Position numbers and translations under genes: made by a program. Of a stretch of DNA of 5,210 nucleotides, positions 1-5,210 are shown piece by piece. The notes beneath the pieces are model-generated. The model was not told the origin of the DNA and made no database searches. It saw only the letters and a list, made by a program, of their open reading frames with translations. The stretch lies in NCBI GenBank assembly GCA_937871155.1, contig CALMXV010000198.1, positions 1 through 5,210 on the forward strand, in the 5' to 3' direction. Numbering within the stretch: position 1 is the stretch's first letter; the number at the start of each line of letters is the position of its first letter. The stretch is from an uncultured Taibaiella sp. (GTDB lineage Bacteria; Bacteroidota; Bacteroidia; Chitinophagales; Chitinophagaceae).

Positions 1-308
1 TTAAAAAACGCCTTACTGAAATCCTTTATGATAAAGGATATATCCTTAAATACAAATTTGAAGAGGATAACAAACAAGGTTTAATTAAAATAGCATTGAA
101 ATACGACGTTGCTTCTAAAGAACCAGCTATCAGAAGCTTGGAACGTATTAGCCGTCCAGGTCTTCGTCAATACGCTAAACCTGCTGAAATCCGTCGTGTA
201 CACAATGGTTTGGGTATTGCTATCCTTTCTACTTCTAAAGGTGTAATGACTGATAAAGAAGCTAGAGCCAACAATGTAGGTGGTGAAGTTTTATGTACTA
301 TCTTCTAG
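1..308 (+). CDS. rpsH: 30S ribosomal protein S8 (uS8), 5' end outside window
   Basis: This is the C-terminal part of ribosomal protein uS8, a primary 16S rRNA binder that nucleates the central domain of the 30S subunit. The reading frame is open from base 3 and ends at TAG 306-308, giving 101 visible residues. The family is about 130 residues long, so roughly 30 N-terminal residues lie before the window. The hallmark C-terminal stretch is intact: STSKGVMTDKEAR followed by GGEVLCTIF, with the preceding SRPGLRQY segment also typical. The TTG at 96 is an internal codon and not the start. The gene is followed by rplF in the standard spc-operon order. In E. coli S8 represses the spc operon translationally, but that known target lies upstream of rpsH and cannot be judged here. 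Confidence 0.97.
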   Translation, partial: KKRLTEILYDKGYILKYKFEEDNKQGLIKIALKYDVASKEPAIRSLERISRPGLRQYAKPAEIRRVHNGLGIAILSTSKGVMTDKEARANNVGGEVLCTIF

Positions 309-340
309 TATCTAATTTTAGAATAAATCAAATTTTCAAA

Positions 341-394
341 CTCTCCAATACATTAAGCTTTCTTACCAAAGCTGATCGGTTGGAGAGATTTTTT
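341..394 (+). terminator. Nested hairpin plus T-run between rpsH and rplF (terminator or attenuator)
   Basis: CTCTCCAA (341-348) pairs perfectly with TTGGAGAG (380-387) as an 8-bp outer stem, extendable by a T349-G379 wobble. Inside it AGCTTT (356-361) pairs with AAAGCT (368-373) around a six-base loop, CTTACC. The outer stem is followed by A and then six T (389-394), the form of an intrinsic terminator. It starts 32 bp after the rpsH stop and ends 22 bp before the rplF ATG. Because rplF lies just downstream on the same strand, partial termination or a regulatory leader is more likely than a full stop. I do not recognise it as a named RNA family. The structure is seen directly; its function is inferred. 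Confidence 0.6.
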
Positions 395-416
395 AAACCA
401 AATAAATAATAGGACA

Positions 417-971
417 ATGTCTCGTATCGGTAAGAAAATTATTACAATTCCTGCTGGCGTTACTATCAATGTATCTGCAGCAAATGAAATCACTGTTAAA
501 GGTCCTAAAGGTGAATTGAAAGAAGCCTTAGACCGTGATATCAAAGTAGAAATTAAAGATGGAACGCTAGAGGTTCAGCGCCCAACTGATCAAATTCGTC
601 ATCGTGCACTTCATGGTTTATATCGTGCCTTGATTCAAAACATGGTTGAAGGTGTAACTAACGGCTTTAAAAAAGATCTTGAACTTGTGGGTGTAGGTTA
701 TCGTGCAGCTATTCAAGGACAGCAATTGGATATGGCTTTAGGTTTCTCTCATAATATCATTTTTGATTTACCAAAAGAAGTAAAAGCAACAACTACTGCT
801 GAAAAAGGTAAAAACCCAACGATTACTTTAGAAAGTATCGACAAACAATTAGTAGGTCAAGTAGCTGCTAAAATCCGTAGCTTACGTAAACCAGAACCAT
901 ACAAAGGAAAAGGTGTTCGTTTTGTGGGTGAAATCGTTCGTCGTAAAGCAGGTAAATCAGCCGGTAAATAA
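417..971 (+). CDS. rplF: 50S ribosomal protein L6 (uL6)
   Basis: This encodes complete 184-residue ribosomal protein uL6, which binds 23S rRNA near the factor-binding (sarcin-ricin) region of the large subunit. The N-terminus MSRIGKKIITIPAGV is typical, and the L6 signature PEPYKGKGV sits at residues 159-167. The length matches bacterial L6. The ATG at 417 is chosen because it gives the canonical N-terminus. An AGGA lies only two bases upstream, too close for a normal Shine-Dalgarno, and the leader is A-rich as usual in Bacteroidota. The gap to rpsH is 108 bp and contains a terminator-like hairpin. Codons 5-7 are complementary to that hairpin's loop region. Downstream there is no rplR; a strong terminator follows at once. 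Confidence 0.98.
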   Translation: MSRIGKKIITIPAGVTINVSAANEITVKGPKGELKEALDRDIKVEIKDGTLEVQRPTDQIRHRALHGLYRALIQNMVEGVTNGFKKDLELVGVGYRAAIQGQQLDMALGFSHNIIFDLPKEVKATTTAEKGKNPTITLESIDKQLVGQVAAKIRSLRKPEPYKGKGVRFVGEIVRRKAGKSAGK

Positions 972-1010
972 ACCGTTGCAATTAATCAAACTAAAATTTA
1001 CATTTTTTAT

Positions 1011-1047
1011 ATCCTCGATTTCTACTCAGAATTCGAGGATTTTTTTT
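1011..1047 (+). terminator. Intrinsic terminator of rplF
   Basis: ATCCTCGA (1011-1018) pairs with TCGAGGAT (1033-1040). After a single T-T mismatch, four more pairs (TTCT 1020-1023 with AGAA 1028-1031) close a four-base ACTC loop. A run of eight T (1040-1047) follows. This is a textbook rho-independent terminator on the plus strand, 39 bp after the rplF stop. In the opposite direction the hairpin is followed by an A-rich stretch, so it is a poor terminator for the convergent thioesterase gene. Confidence 0.9.
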
Positions 1048-1055
1048 ATATCTGT

Positions 1056-1484
1056 TTATTGGTTTTTATTTTTTATTACTGCTACTGTAAGTCTGCTCAC
1101 ACATATTAAATGCTCTTTCTCATCTACTATCTTAATATCCCACACATGAGAACTAGCCCCTAAATGCAAAGGCGTCGCTATGGCAGAAACGATGCCATTT
1201 CTCTTAGCTTTGATGTGATTGGCATTTATTTCCATACCTACACACCATTGATTCTCTTCGATACTCAACCAAGACGCAACACTTCCAACCGTTTCAGCTA
1301 AAGCTGCTGAAGCACCTCCATGTAATAACCCATAAGGCTGATGTACATTATTGGTTACTGGCATGGTAGCTTTTAGATACCGATCTCCAATTTCGGTAAA
1401 CTCTATTTGAAGTATTGCAGCCATCGTGTTTTTGCTCAATGCATTTAATGTAGAAAGCGTAGTGTGTCTTTTCCAGATTGACAT
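1056..1484 (-). CDS. menI: Hotdog-fold acyl-CoA thioesterase, MenI/YdiI-like (probable DHNA-CoA hydrolase)
   Basis: This 142-residue single-domain hotdog (PaaI/4HBT-type) thioesterase probably hydrolyses 1,4-dihydroxy-2-naphthoyl-CoA to DHNA and CoA in menaquinone synthesis, in the cytoplasm. The core HQPYGLLHGGASAALAET (residues 48-65) carries Gln49, His55 and catalytic Glu64. These match Gln48, His54 and Glu63 of E. coli YdiI/MenI, shifted by one. The N-terminus (MSIWKRHTTL) and the PLHLG segment (105-109) also resemble YdiI, recalled from memory. The ATG at 1484 is chosen over the upstream in-frame ATG at 1535 because it gives the family N-terminus; the 17-residue extension looks like untranslated leader. 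The gene stands alone, with no other men genes visible, converges on rplF and diverges from the saccharopine dehydrogenase. EntH-like or broader acyl-CoA activity is the main alternative. Confidence 0.85.
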   Translation of the reverse strand: MSIWKRHTTLSTLNALSKNTMAAILQIEFTEIGDRYLKATMPVTNNVHQPYGLLHGGASAALAETVGSVASWLSIEENQWCVGMEINANHIKAKRNGIVSAIATPLHLGASSHVWDIKIVDEKEHLICVSRLTVAVIKNKNQ

Positions 1485-1542
1485 GTTTAAACTATTGTAA
1501 AATGTGAATAAATGAAATTTAATAAAACCCAACAATATTACT

Positions 1543-1550
1543 TAACTTTA
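1543..1550 (+). promoter_or_regulatory. Possible -7 promoter element for the saccharopine dehydrogenase gene
   Basis: TAACTTTA followed by CA matches the Bacteroidota -7 consensus TAnnTTTG at all defined positions except the last. It lies 32 bp before the ATG, a plausible distance for a short leader. No convincing TTTG is seen at the -33 position, where the sequence is only T/A-rich, so this is tentative. Confidence 0.4.
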
Positions 1551-1582
1551 CAGAACTATTTAATTATCTGCAATATATAAAT

Positions 1583-2911
1583 ATGAAGCCCACAATATTA
1601 GTAGCAGGTGCTGGTAAGTCATCTATCAGTCTTATACAATACTTAATTAGTAATGCAAATAAATACAAATGGCAAGTAGTGGTTGCCGATGGAAGTATAG
1701 AAGCAATAAAAGATAAGATTGGCGATAATAAATCTGTGAAGTCAGTGCAGCTGGATATTCACAATATCTCAGCAAGGCAGCAGTTGGTGATGGAGGCAGA
1801 TTTAGTAGTGTCTATTTTGCCACCGGATTTACACATTCATTTAGCAAATGATTGTTTACAATTCAAAAAGAATCTTATCACCTCTTCCTATATTTCTCCA
1901 GAGATGAAAGCTATGGATGATGCAGTGAAAGAAGCAGGCTTAATGTTTATGTGTGAAATGGGATTAGACCCTGGTATAGACCATATGACAGCCAATCAAA
2001 TTATTCATAGCATTCAAAGAGTCGCATCAGAATTAGTTTCCTTTAAATCGTATTGTGGAGGATTGATAGCACCAGAAAGTGATGATAACCCATGGCATTA
2101 TAAATTTAGTTGGAATCCCAAAAATGTAGTAATCGCCGGAAGAGGAGGAGCCACTTTTTTACAAAATGGCAAAGAGGTATTTGTTGACTACGAACATTTG
2201 TTTCATCAAAATAAAAAAATACAAGTGGATGGAGTAGGGGCATTAGCCTACTACCCGAATCGAGACTCCTTAAAATATTTAGATACCTATGAAGTGCCGG
2301 ATGCCAAAACGTTTATTAGAGCTACGTTACGTCATGCTGACTTTTGTAAAGGCTGGGATGCAATGATACAGCTTGGTCTTACTGATTTGGATGATGATTA
2401 TTCACAATGTACTACTAACCTTCAATGGGTATCGAGTAAAACAAATTTCAATGGTAACAGTTCAATAGTGCATCATGTAGCAAATTTGCTTCAATTAGAC
2501 CCTGAAAGCAAAGTAATGCATCAGCTAGCTTGGTTAGGACTATTTGATGAAACGCCCATACAAAATGGATTAAAAACATCTGCCGATATTCTATTAGAAA
2601 TTTTGCAACACAAATGGATAATGAAGCCACACGATAAAGATATGGTGGTGATGCAGCACGAAGTGGAATATATTCATAAAGGCTCTTTAGTGCATTTAAT
2701 AAGCTCAATGACGGTAATAGGAGAGGATGCAAAACATTCTGCAATGGCAAAAACTGTCGGCTTGCCAATGGCTATTCTTGCCAAGTTGGTGATAATTGGT
2801 AAAATTAATTTGCCTCATGGGGTGTGTATTCCGAATATGCCTTCTGTTTATCGCCCTGTTCTTAACGAGTTGAAGCATTTTGGAATTTCCTTTGAAGAGC
2901 AGGTCAACTAA
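1583..2911 (+). CDS. Saccharopine dehydrogenase, LYS9/AASS C-terminal type
   Basis: This 442-residue cytoplasmic enzyme interconverts saccharopine with glutamate and 2-aminoadipate 6-semialdehyde, using NAD(P). The N-terminal Rossmann domain begins with ILVAGAGKSS (residues 5-14), where the usual last Gly of GxGxxG is Ser. The catalytic and substrate domain shows LDPGIDH (128-134), SYCGGLIAPE (156-165), NPWHYKFSW (169-177) and ATLRH (247-251). All resemble fungal Lys9 and the SDH half of animal AASS. The length is close to yeast Lys9 (about 446), so the gene is full length. The ATG at 1583 gives a natural start directly before the Rossmann strand. Bacteroidota normally make lysine by the diaminopimelate route, so a lysine-degrading role with a separate lysine-ketoglutarate reductase is inferred; no such partner is in the window. 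Cofactor preference cannot be read with confidence. Confidence 0.88.
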   Translation: MKPTILVAGAGKSSISLIQYLISNANKYKWQVVVADGSIEAIKDKIGDNKSVKSVQLDIHNISARQQLVMEADLVVSILPPDLHIHLANDCLQFKKNLITSSYISPEMKAMDDAVKEAGLMFMCEMGLDPGIDHMTANQIIHSIQRVASELVSFKSYCGGLIAPESDDNPWHYKFSWNPKNVVIAGRGGATFLQNGKEVFVDYEHLFHQNKKIQVDGVGALAYYPNRDSLKYLDTYEVPDAKTFIRATLRHADFCKGWDAMIQLGLTDLDDDYSQCTTNLQWVSSKTNFNGNSSIVHHVANLLQLDPESKVMHQLAWLGLFDETPIQNGLKTSADILLEILQHKWIMKPHDKDMVVMQHEVEYIHKGSLVHLISSMTVIGEDAKHSAMAKTVGLPMAILAKLVIIGKINLPHGVCIPNMPSVYRPVLNELKHFGISFEEQVN

Positions 2912-2981
2912 ATGTTGAAAAAATCATAGCTACATTCTGCCAAAGTTTTCTAAAAAACCTAGCATTTCTAGCCTCAACGAT

Positions 2982-2989
2982 TATCTTTG
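2982..2989 (+). promoter_or_regulatory. -7 promoter element upstream of the NlpC/P60 gene
   Basis: TATCTTTG, followed by CA, is an exact match to the Bacteroidota -7 consensus TAnnTTTG. Transcription would start near 2996 and give a leader of about 110 bases before the ATG at 3107. No clear -33 TTTG is visible about 20 bases upstream. No terminator was found after the dehydrogenase stop at 2911, so some read-through is possible. Confidence 0.5.
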
Positions 2990-3056
2990 CAATCGATTTT
3001 TTTCGCTTCCTAGCTAAGTGATTGAGTCATATACCCTTTCAGCATTGTAACCTTAA

Positions 3057-3071
3057 GTAAGCGAAGCTTAC
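3057..3071 (+). other. Compact GCGAAGC-type hairpin in the NlpC/P60 leader
   Basis: GTAAGC (3057-3062) pairs perfectly with GCTTAC (3066-3071) around a GAA triloop. Its core GCGAAGC is known as an exceptionally stable DNA mini-hairpin. It lies 35 bp before the chosen start and is not followed by T, so it is not a terminator. The segment AAGCGAA (3059-3065) could instead pair with TTCGCTT (3002-3008). Any regulatory role is speculative. Confidence 0.45.
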
Positions 3072-3106
3072 GCCACATGGTTTTAGAACCAAAAATTTTA
3101 AAATTA

Positions 3107-3745
3107 ATGAACGTAAAGAAAATTACTCTTATTGCATTTGCTGGTTTATCCATCGTGTTATCAAGTTGTCATTCTTCTCAAGAGCTTATTGAGCCTAAGC
3201 TTTCTCTAAAGCATTTAGAAAAGCGTCAAATAGAAGAAGTGAATCTTGTAACCTTACCAGATCAAGCAATATCTATAAAATATAATGGAGACTTACGTGT
3301 TGCTTCTCCAATCCAACAGAAATACGCAGCGATATTAGGAGTGCTGCCTCAGACGATAAAGAACTTTACTCTTTACAATTTTGTAGAAGAATGGTATGGT
3401 GTTCGCTATCGAATGGGAGGTGATAGTAAGAGTGGGATTGACTGTTCTGCATTTGTAAGAAGATTATATGAAAATGTTTTTTGTACCAACTTGGTTAGAA
3501 CAGCTTTTGAACAATTTAATACTTGTCAATTTGTAAAAAGCTTAGATAGTGTAAAGGAAGGAGATTTAGTATTCTTTAAAACTAAAGGCAATCGTATAAC
3601 ACATGTTGGTATCTATTTGATGAATGACTACTTTGTTCACGCATCTTCTACTAGAGGCGTTATGATTAGTAGCCTTAATGAAGCGTACTGGGTAAGAAGA
3701 TATGCAGGTGCAGGAATCATCAAAAAGGATGAAGGGAATATGTAA
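3107..3745 (+). CDS. NlpC/P60 family lipoprotein, peptidoglycan endopeptidase (C40)
   Basis: This 212-residue lipoprotein carries a C-terminal NlpC/P60 cysteine peptidase domain that probably cleaves peptide stems in peptidoglycan from the periplasmic side. The first 21 residues form a lipoprotein signal: Lys4-Lys5, a hydrophobic core and the lipobox LSSC with Cys21 as lipidation site. The domain spans about residues 90-203. It has GIDCSAFV with nucleophile Cys113, RTAFEQF (131-137), EGDLVFF (151-157), ITHVGIYL with His166, and FVHASS with His178 as the likely third catalytic residue. The Gly usual after DCS is Ala here. The ATG at 3107 is preferred over the in-frame ATG at 3077 because it gives a clean signal peptide after an A/T-rich leader. 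Residues 22-90 show no recognised domain. The exact bond cut and its role in growth or recycling cannot be told. Confidence 0.92.
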   Translation: MNVKKITLIAFAGLSIVLSSCHSSQELIEPKLSLKHLEKRQIEEVNLVTLPDQAISIKYNGDLRVASPIQQKYAAILGVLPQTIKNFTLYNFVEEWYGVRYRMGGDSKSGIDCSAFVRRLYENVFCTNLVRTAFEQFNTCQFVKSLDSVKEGDLVFFKTKGNRITHVGIYLMNDYFVHASSTRGVMISSLNEAYWVRRYAGAGIIKKDEGNM

Positions 3746-3811
3746 TGCTCATCTTTGATTTTATTCTTTACATCAACTTTTATGGCAACATATTTTAGGA
3801 CTTTAAGCTTC

Positions 3812-3834
3812 GAATGAATAAATCGATTTCATTC
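3812..3834 (+). other. Weak 7-bp inverted repeat after the NlpC/P60 gene
   Basis: GAATGAA (3812-3818) pairs with TTCATTC (3828-3834) around a nine-base loop. It lies in the 222-bp gap between the peptidase and the CPBP gene. No T-run follows on either strand, so it is at best a weak transcript-end or processing signal. Besides the promoter element at 3938, nothing else convincing is seen in this gap. Confidence 0.25.
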
Positions 3835-3937
3835 AACAAATGGAGTCAGATACAAATTATCTTGTGTGGAATAAAGCTGAATACTTTTTGTACAAGAAAA
3901 ATTGGTTCAATTCGCCAAACTATCTATTGGTAAAAAC

Positions 3938-3945
3938 TACATTTG
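3938..3945 (+). promoter_or_regulatory. -7 promoter element of the CPBP protease gene
   Basis: TACATTTG, followed by CA, exactly matches the Bacteroidota -7 consensus TAnnTTTG. It predicts a transcript start near 3951, leaving a leader of about 17 bases before the ATG at 3968. This position would exclude the longer TTG-started version of the gene from 3902. No good -33 element is seen. Confidence 0.5.
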
Positions 3946-3967
3946 CATAAAGCATCATTTCCAATCC

Positions 3968-4921
3968 ATGTTTAATAGATATTGGCGCACCTATCCTTGG
4001 TACATTCAGTTATTTCAGTTTATTATTTTGATGATGGTGTTATTTTCCTTTTTAGGAATGGGAATGACACCACTAATCCTTAAATGGTTTAATGTTTCAG
4101 CAGAAAGTTTTCAATCGCTTAATGAAAAGAGCCCAAGAAATAGTATCAATGCCGGCTTAATCATTCAATTGTTTACAGCTAGCGGACTATTCCTTTTACC
4201 ACCCTTATTGTTCGCTTATTTTACACACCCTCGTCCATTAGACTATCTAGGCTTACGGCTTCCCAAAAAATTTATTCATTTACTCTTATGTGTTATAATA
4301 ATAGTAAGTGCCACGCCTTTGCTGTTATCCATAGCAGAGTGGGTAAGTAGTTTTGATATTGAAGCGGCAAAAAAAGCTCAAGAAGCCAATGACCGTTTAA
4401 CCAAGGCTTTTTTGAGTATGCATTCATTCGGCGAATTCCTATTTTCCTTTTTTATCATAGCCATCTTAGCAGGGGTAAGCGAAGAGCTATTTTTCAGAGG
4501 GCTACTCATGAGATTCTCCGCCAAGCGTATTTCTAATGTTTGGGCACCCATAATAATTACTGCTTTGTTATTTGCTTCCATGCATAGCAATATATTCGGA
4601 CTACCATCAATATTCATTGCAGGTGTGTTGTTAGGGACGTTTTATTATCTTACAAGTTCCTTGTGGTGTAGTATCTTGTCTCATGTGGTTTATAATGGGA
4701 TGCAAATAATCCTCGTTTATTTTGCTGATAACAATGAAACACTTAATGCAATCAATAATCAAAATTCGGTACCAGTGCTTTGGGTGGTAATAGGTACAAT
4801 CATAAGCCTTGTTGCTTTTTATACACTTTGGAAAACAAAAGAACCTTTATCATTAGGCTGGGCTGCTGATTATACTCCAGAAGAAATAGAACAAGGAATA
4901 GATAAAGACGAACTTTCTTAA
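3968..4921 (+). CDS. CPBP family intramembrane metalloprotease (Rce1/Abi type)
   Basis: This 317-residue integral membrane protein belongs to the CPBP (CAAX protease and bacteriocin-processing) family of glutamate-type intramembrane proteases. All three family motifs are present: EELFFR at residues 172-177 (catalytic Glu172/Glu173 and Arg177), FASMH at 202-206 (His206), and HVVYN at 239-243 (His239, Asn243). About eight hydrophobic segments are seen by eye, near 12-38, 60-85, 102-125, 154-174, 191-207, 209-229, 232-252 and 268-288. An acidic tail follows (about 302-317). The ATG at 3968 is chosen because it precedes the first membrane segment and follows a promoter element. The gene is 46 bp upstream of a cdsA-like gene. 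The substrate is unknown; bacterial members have varied or unproven roles. The motifs leave little doubt about the family. Confidence 0.9.
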   Translation: MFNRYWRTYPWYIQLFQFIILMMVLFSFLGMGMTPLILKWFNVSAESFQSLNEKSPRNSINAGLIIQLFTASGLFLLPPLLFAYFTHPRPLDYLGLRLPKKFIHLLLCVIIIVSATPLLLSIAEWVSSFDIEAAKKAQEANDRLTKAFLSMHSFGEFLFSFFIIAILAGVSEELFFRGLLMRFSAKRISNVWAPIIITALLFASMHSNIFGLPSIFIAGVLLGTFYYLTSSLWCSILSHVVYNGMQIILVYFADNNETLNAINNQNSVPVLWVVIGTIISLVAFYTLWKTKEPLSLGWAADYTPEEIEQGIDKDELS

Positions 4922-4967
4922 TAAATTGTATCCTTCAAATTTTTCAATACTTAATTAACTAGTTCTT

Positions 4968-5210
4968 GTGGCACTACACTTCCCTACATTTTTCAAAAGA
5001 CTTGGCAGCGCCATTGTATTTAGCATTATCATGATGGCAGGTTTGCTATGGAATGTTTGGGCATTCGTGGCATTAACGGGGCTTATTATGTTGCTTTGTA
5101 TTCGAGAATATACTTCATTGTTTAAAAAAATTTTCTATAATGAAGCAGAACAAACAGCAACTATTGATATATCGTTGTTATCATTTATTGGAGCAGCTTT
5201 TTGTTTTTTT
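4968..5210 (+). CDS. cdsA: Probable phosphatidate cytidylyltransferase (CdsA), N-terminal part, cut by window end
   Basis: An open frame of 81 residues runs to the window edge. It begins with the short basic stretch FFKRLGSAIVF (residues 8-18), then two hydrophobic segments (about 14-28 and 31-45) ending in LLCIREYTSLFK (42-53). This pattern, an Arg before the first helix, LLWN at 26-29 and an RE-Y-x-LF segment after the second helix, resembles the start of Bacteroidota CdsA. That membrane enzyme makes CDP-diacylglycerol from phosphatidate and CTP. The CdsA signature lies in the C-terminal part and is not visible, so the call rests on N-terminal resemblance and on a remembered CPBP-cdsA neighbourhood. 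The start is GTG at 4968, since a TAA at 4956-4958 closes the frame upstream and the next ATG (5031) would lose the first helix. It may be co-transcribed with the CPBP gene. Confidence 0.6.
   Translation, partial: MALHFPTFFKRLGSAIVFSIIMMAGLLWNVWAFVALTGLIMLLCIREYTSLFKKIFYNEAEQTATIDISLLSFIGAAFCFF

Noticed and set aside
353..544. Minus-strand ORF overlapping the rplF start
   Set aside because: It is antisense to the conserved rplF coding region and to the hairpin; no family resemblance.
913..1149. Plus-strand ORF overlapping the end of rplF and the end of menI
   Set aside because: Out of frame with rplF, passes through the terminator and antisense to menI; low-complexity hydrophobic product.
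1485..1535. N-terminal extension of the menI-like protein from an upstream ATG
   Set aside because: The 17 extra residues are not family-like, and the ATG at 1484 gives the YdiI-type N-terminus.
1485..1545. Minus-strand promoter for menI (a TAAATTTC with a TTG upstream)
   Set aside because: The -7 match is imperfect and the spacing of about 14 bases is too short for a Bacteroidota promoter.
2448..2768. Minus-strand ORF inside the saccharopine dehydrogenase gene
   Set aside because: Entirely antisense to a well-conserved coding region; no recognisable domain.
2945..2958. GTTTTCTAAAAAAC imperfect inverted repeat after the dehydrogenase gene as a terminator
   Set aside because: Stem is short and AT-only at its core, with no T-run after it.
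3840..3950. Short plus-strand ORF of 36 codons starting ATG 3840, and an overlapping one at 3814-3933
   Set aside because: Neither resembles a known protein, they overlap in different frames, and the first runs through the exact -7 promoter element at 3938-3945.
4378..4617. Minus-strand ORF inside the CPBP gene
   Set aside because: Antisense to the catalytic motif region of the CPBP protease; no recognisable domain.

Overview
The window looks like chromosomal DNA from a member of the Bacteroidota, probably near the Chitinophagaceae or Sphingobacteriia. The evidence is the AT-rich composition, A/T-rich leaders without Shine-Dalgarno sequences before most genes, several -7 promoter elements of the TAnnTTTG type, and the style of the encoded proteins. 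The genus cannot be fixed from the sequence alone. No mobile element, CRISPR array, tRNA or rRNA is visible, and I do not see a new defence or biosynthetic system.

Left part (1-1047): the 3' part of rpsH (ribosomal protein S8) and a complete rplF (L6), in the order expected for the spc ribosomal-protein operon. Two things are unusual. A terminator-like nested hairpin followed by six T lies between the two genes, and its apical loop region is complementary to codons 5-7 of rplF. Also, rplF is followed by a strong intrinsic terminator and unrelated genes instead of rplR, rpsE, rpmD, rplO and secY. The spc operon is therefore interrupted here, unless the assembly is chimeric.

Middle part (1056-2911): two divergent metabolic genes share a 98-bp intergenic region. 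On the minus strand is a hotdog-fold acyl-CoA thioesterase closely resembling MenI/YdiI (DHNA-CoA hydrolase of menaquinone synthesis). On the plus strand is a full-length LYS9-type saccharopine dehydrogenase, probably acting in lysine breakdown.

Right part (2982-5210): three plus-strand envelope genes. They are a lipoprotein NlpC/P60 peptidoglycan endopeptidase, a CPBP/Rce1-like intramembrane metalloprotease, and the start of what is most likely phosphatidate cytidylyltransferase (cdsA), cut by the window end. The peptidase and the CPBP gene each have their own -7 promoter element. The CPBP gene and the cdsA-like gene are 46 bp apart and may be co-transcribed. Apart from the ribosomal pair, the genes look like independent housekeeping units and not one pathway.
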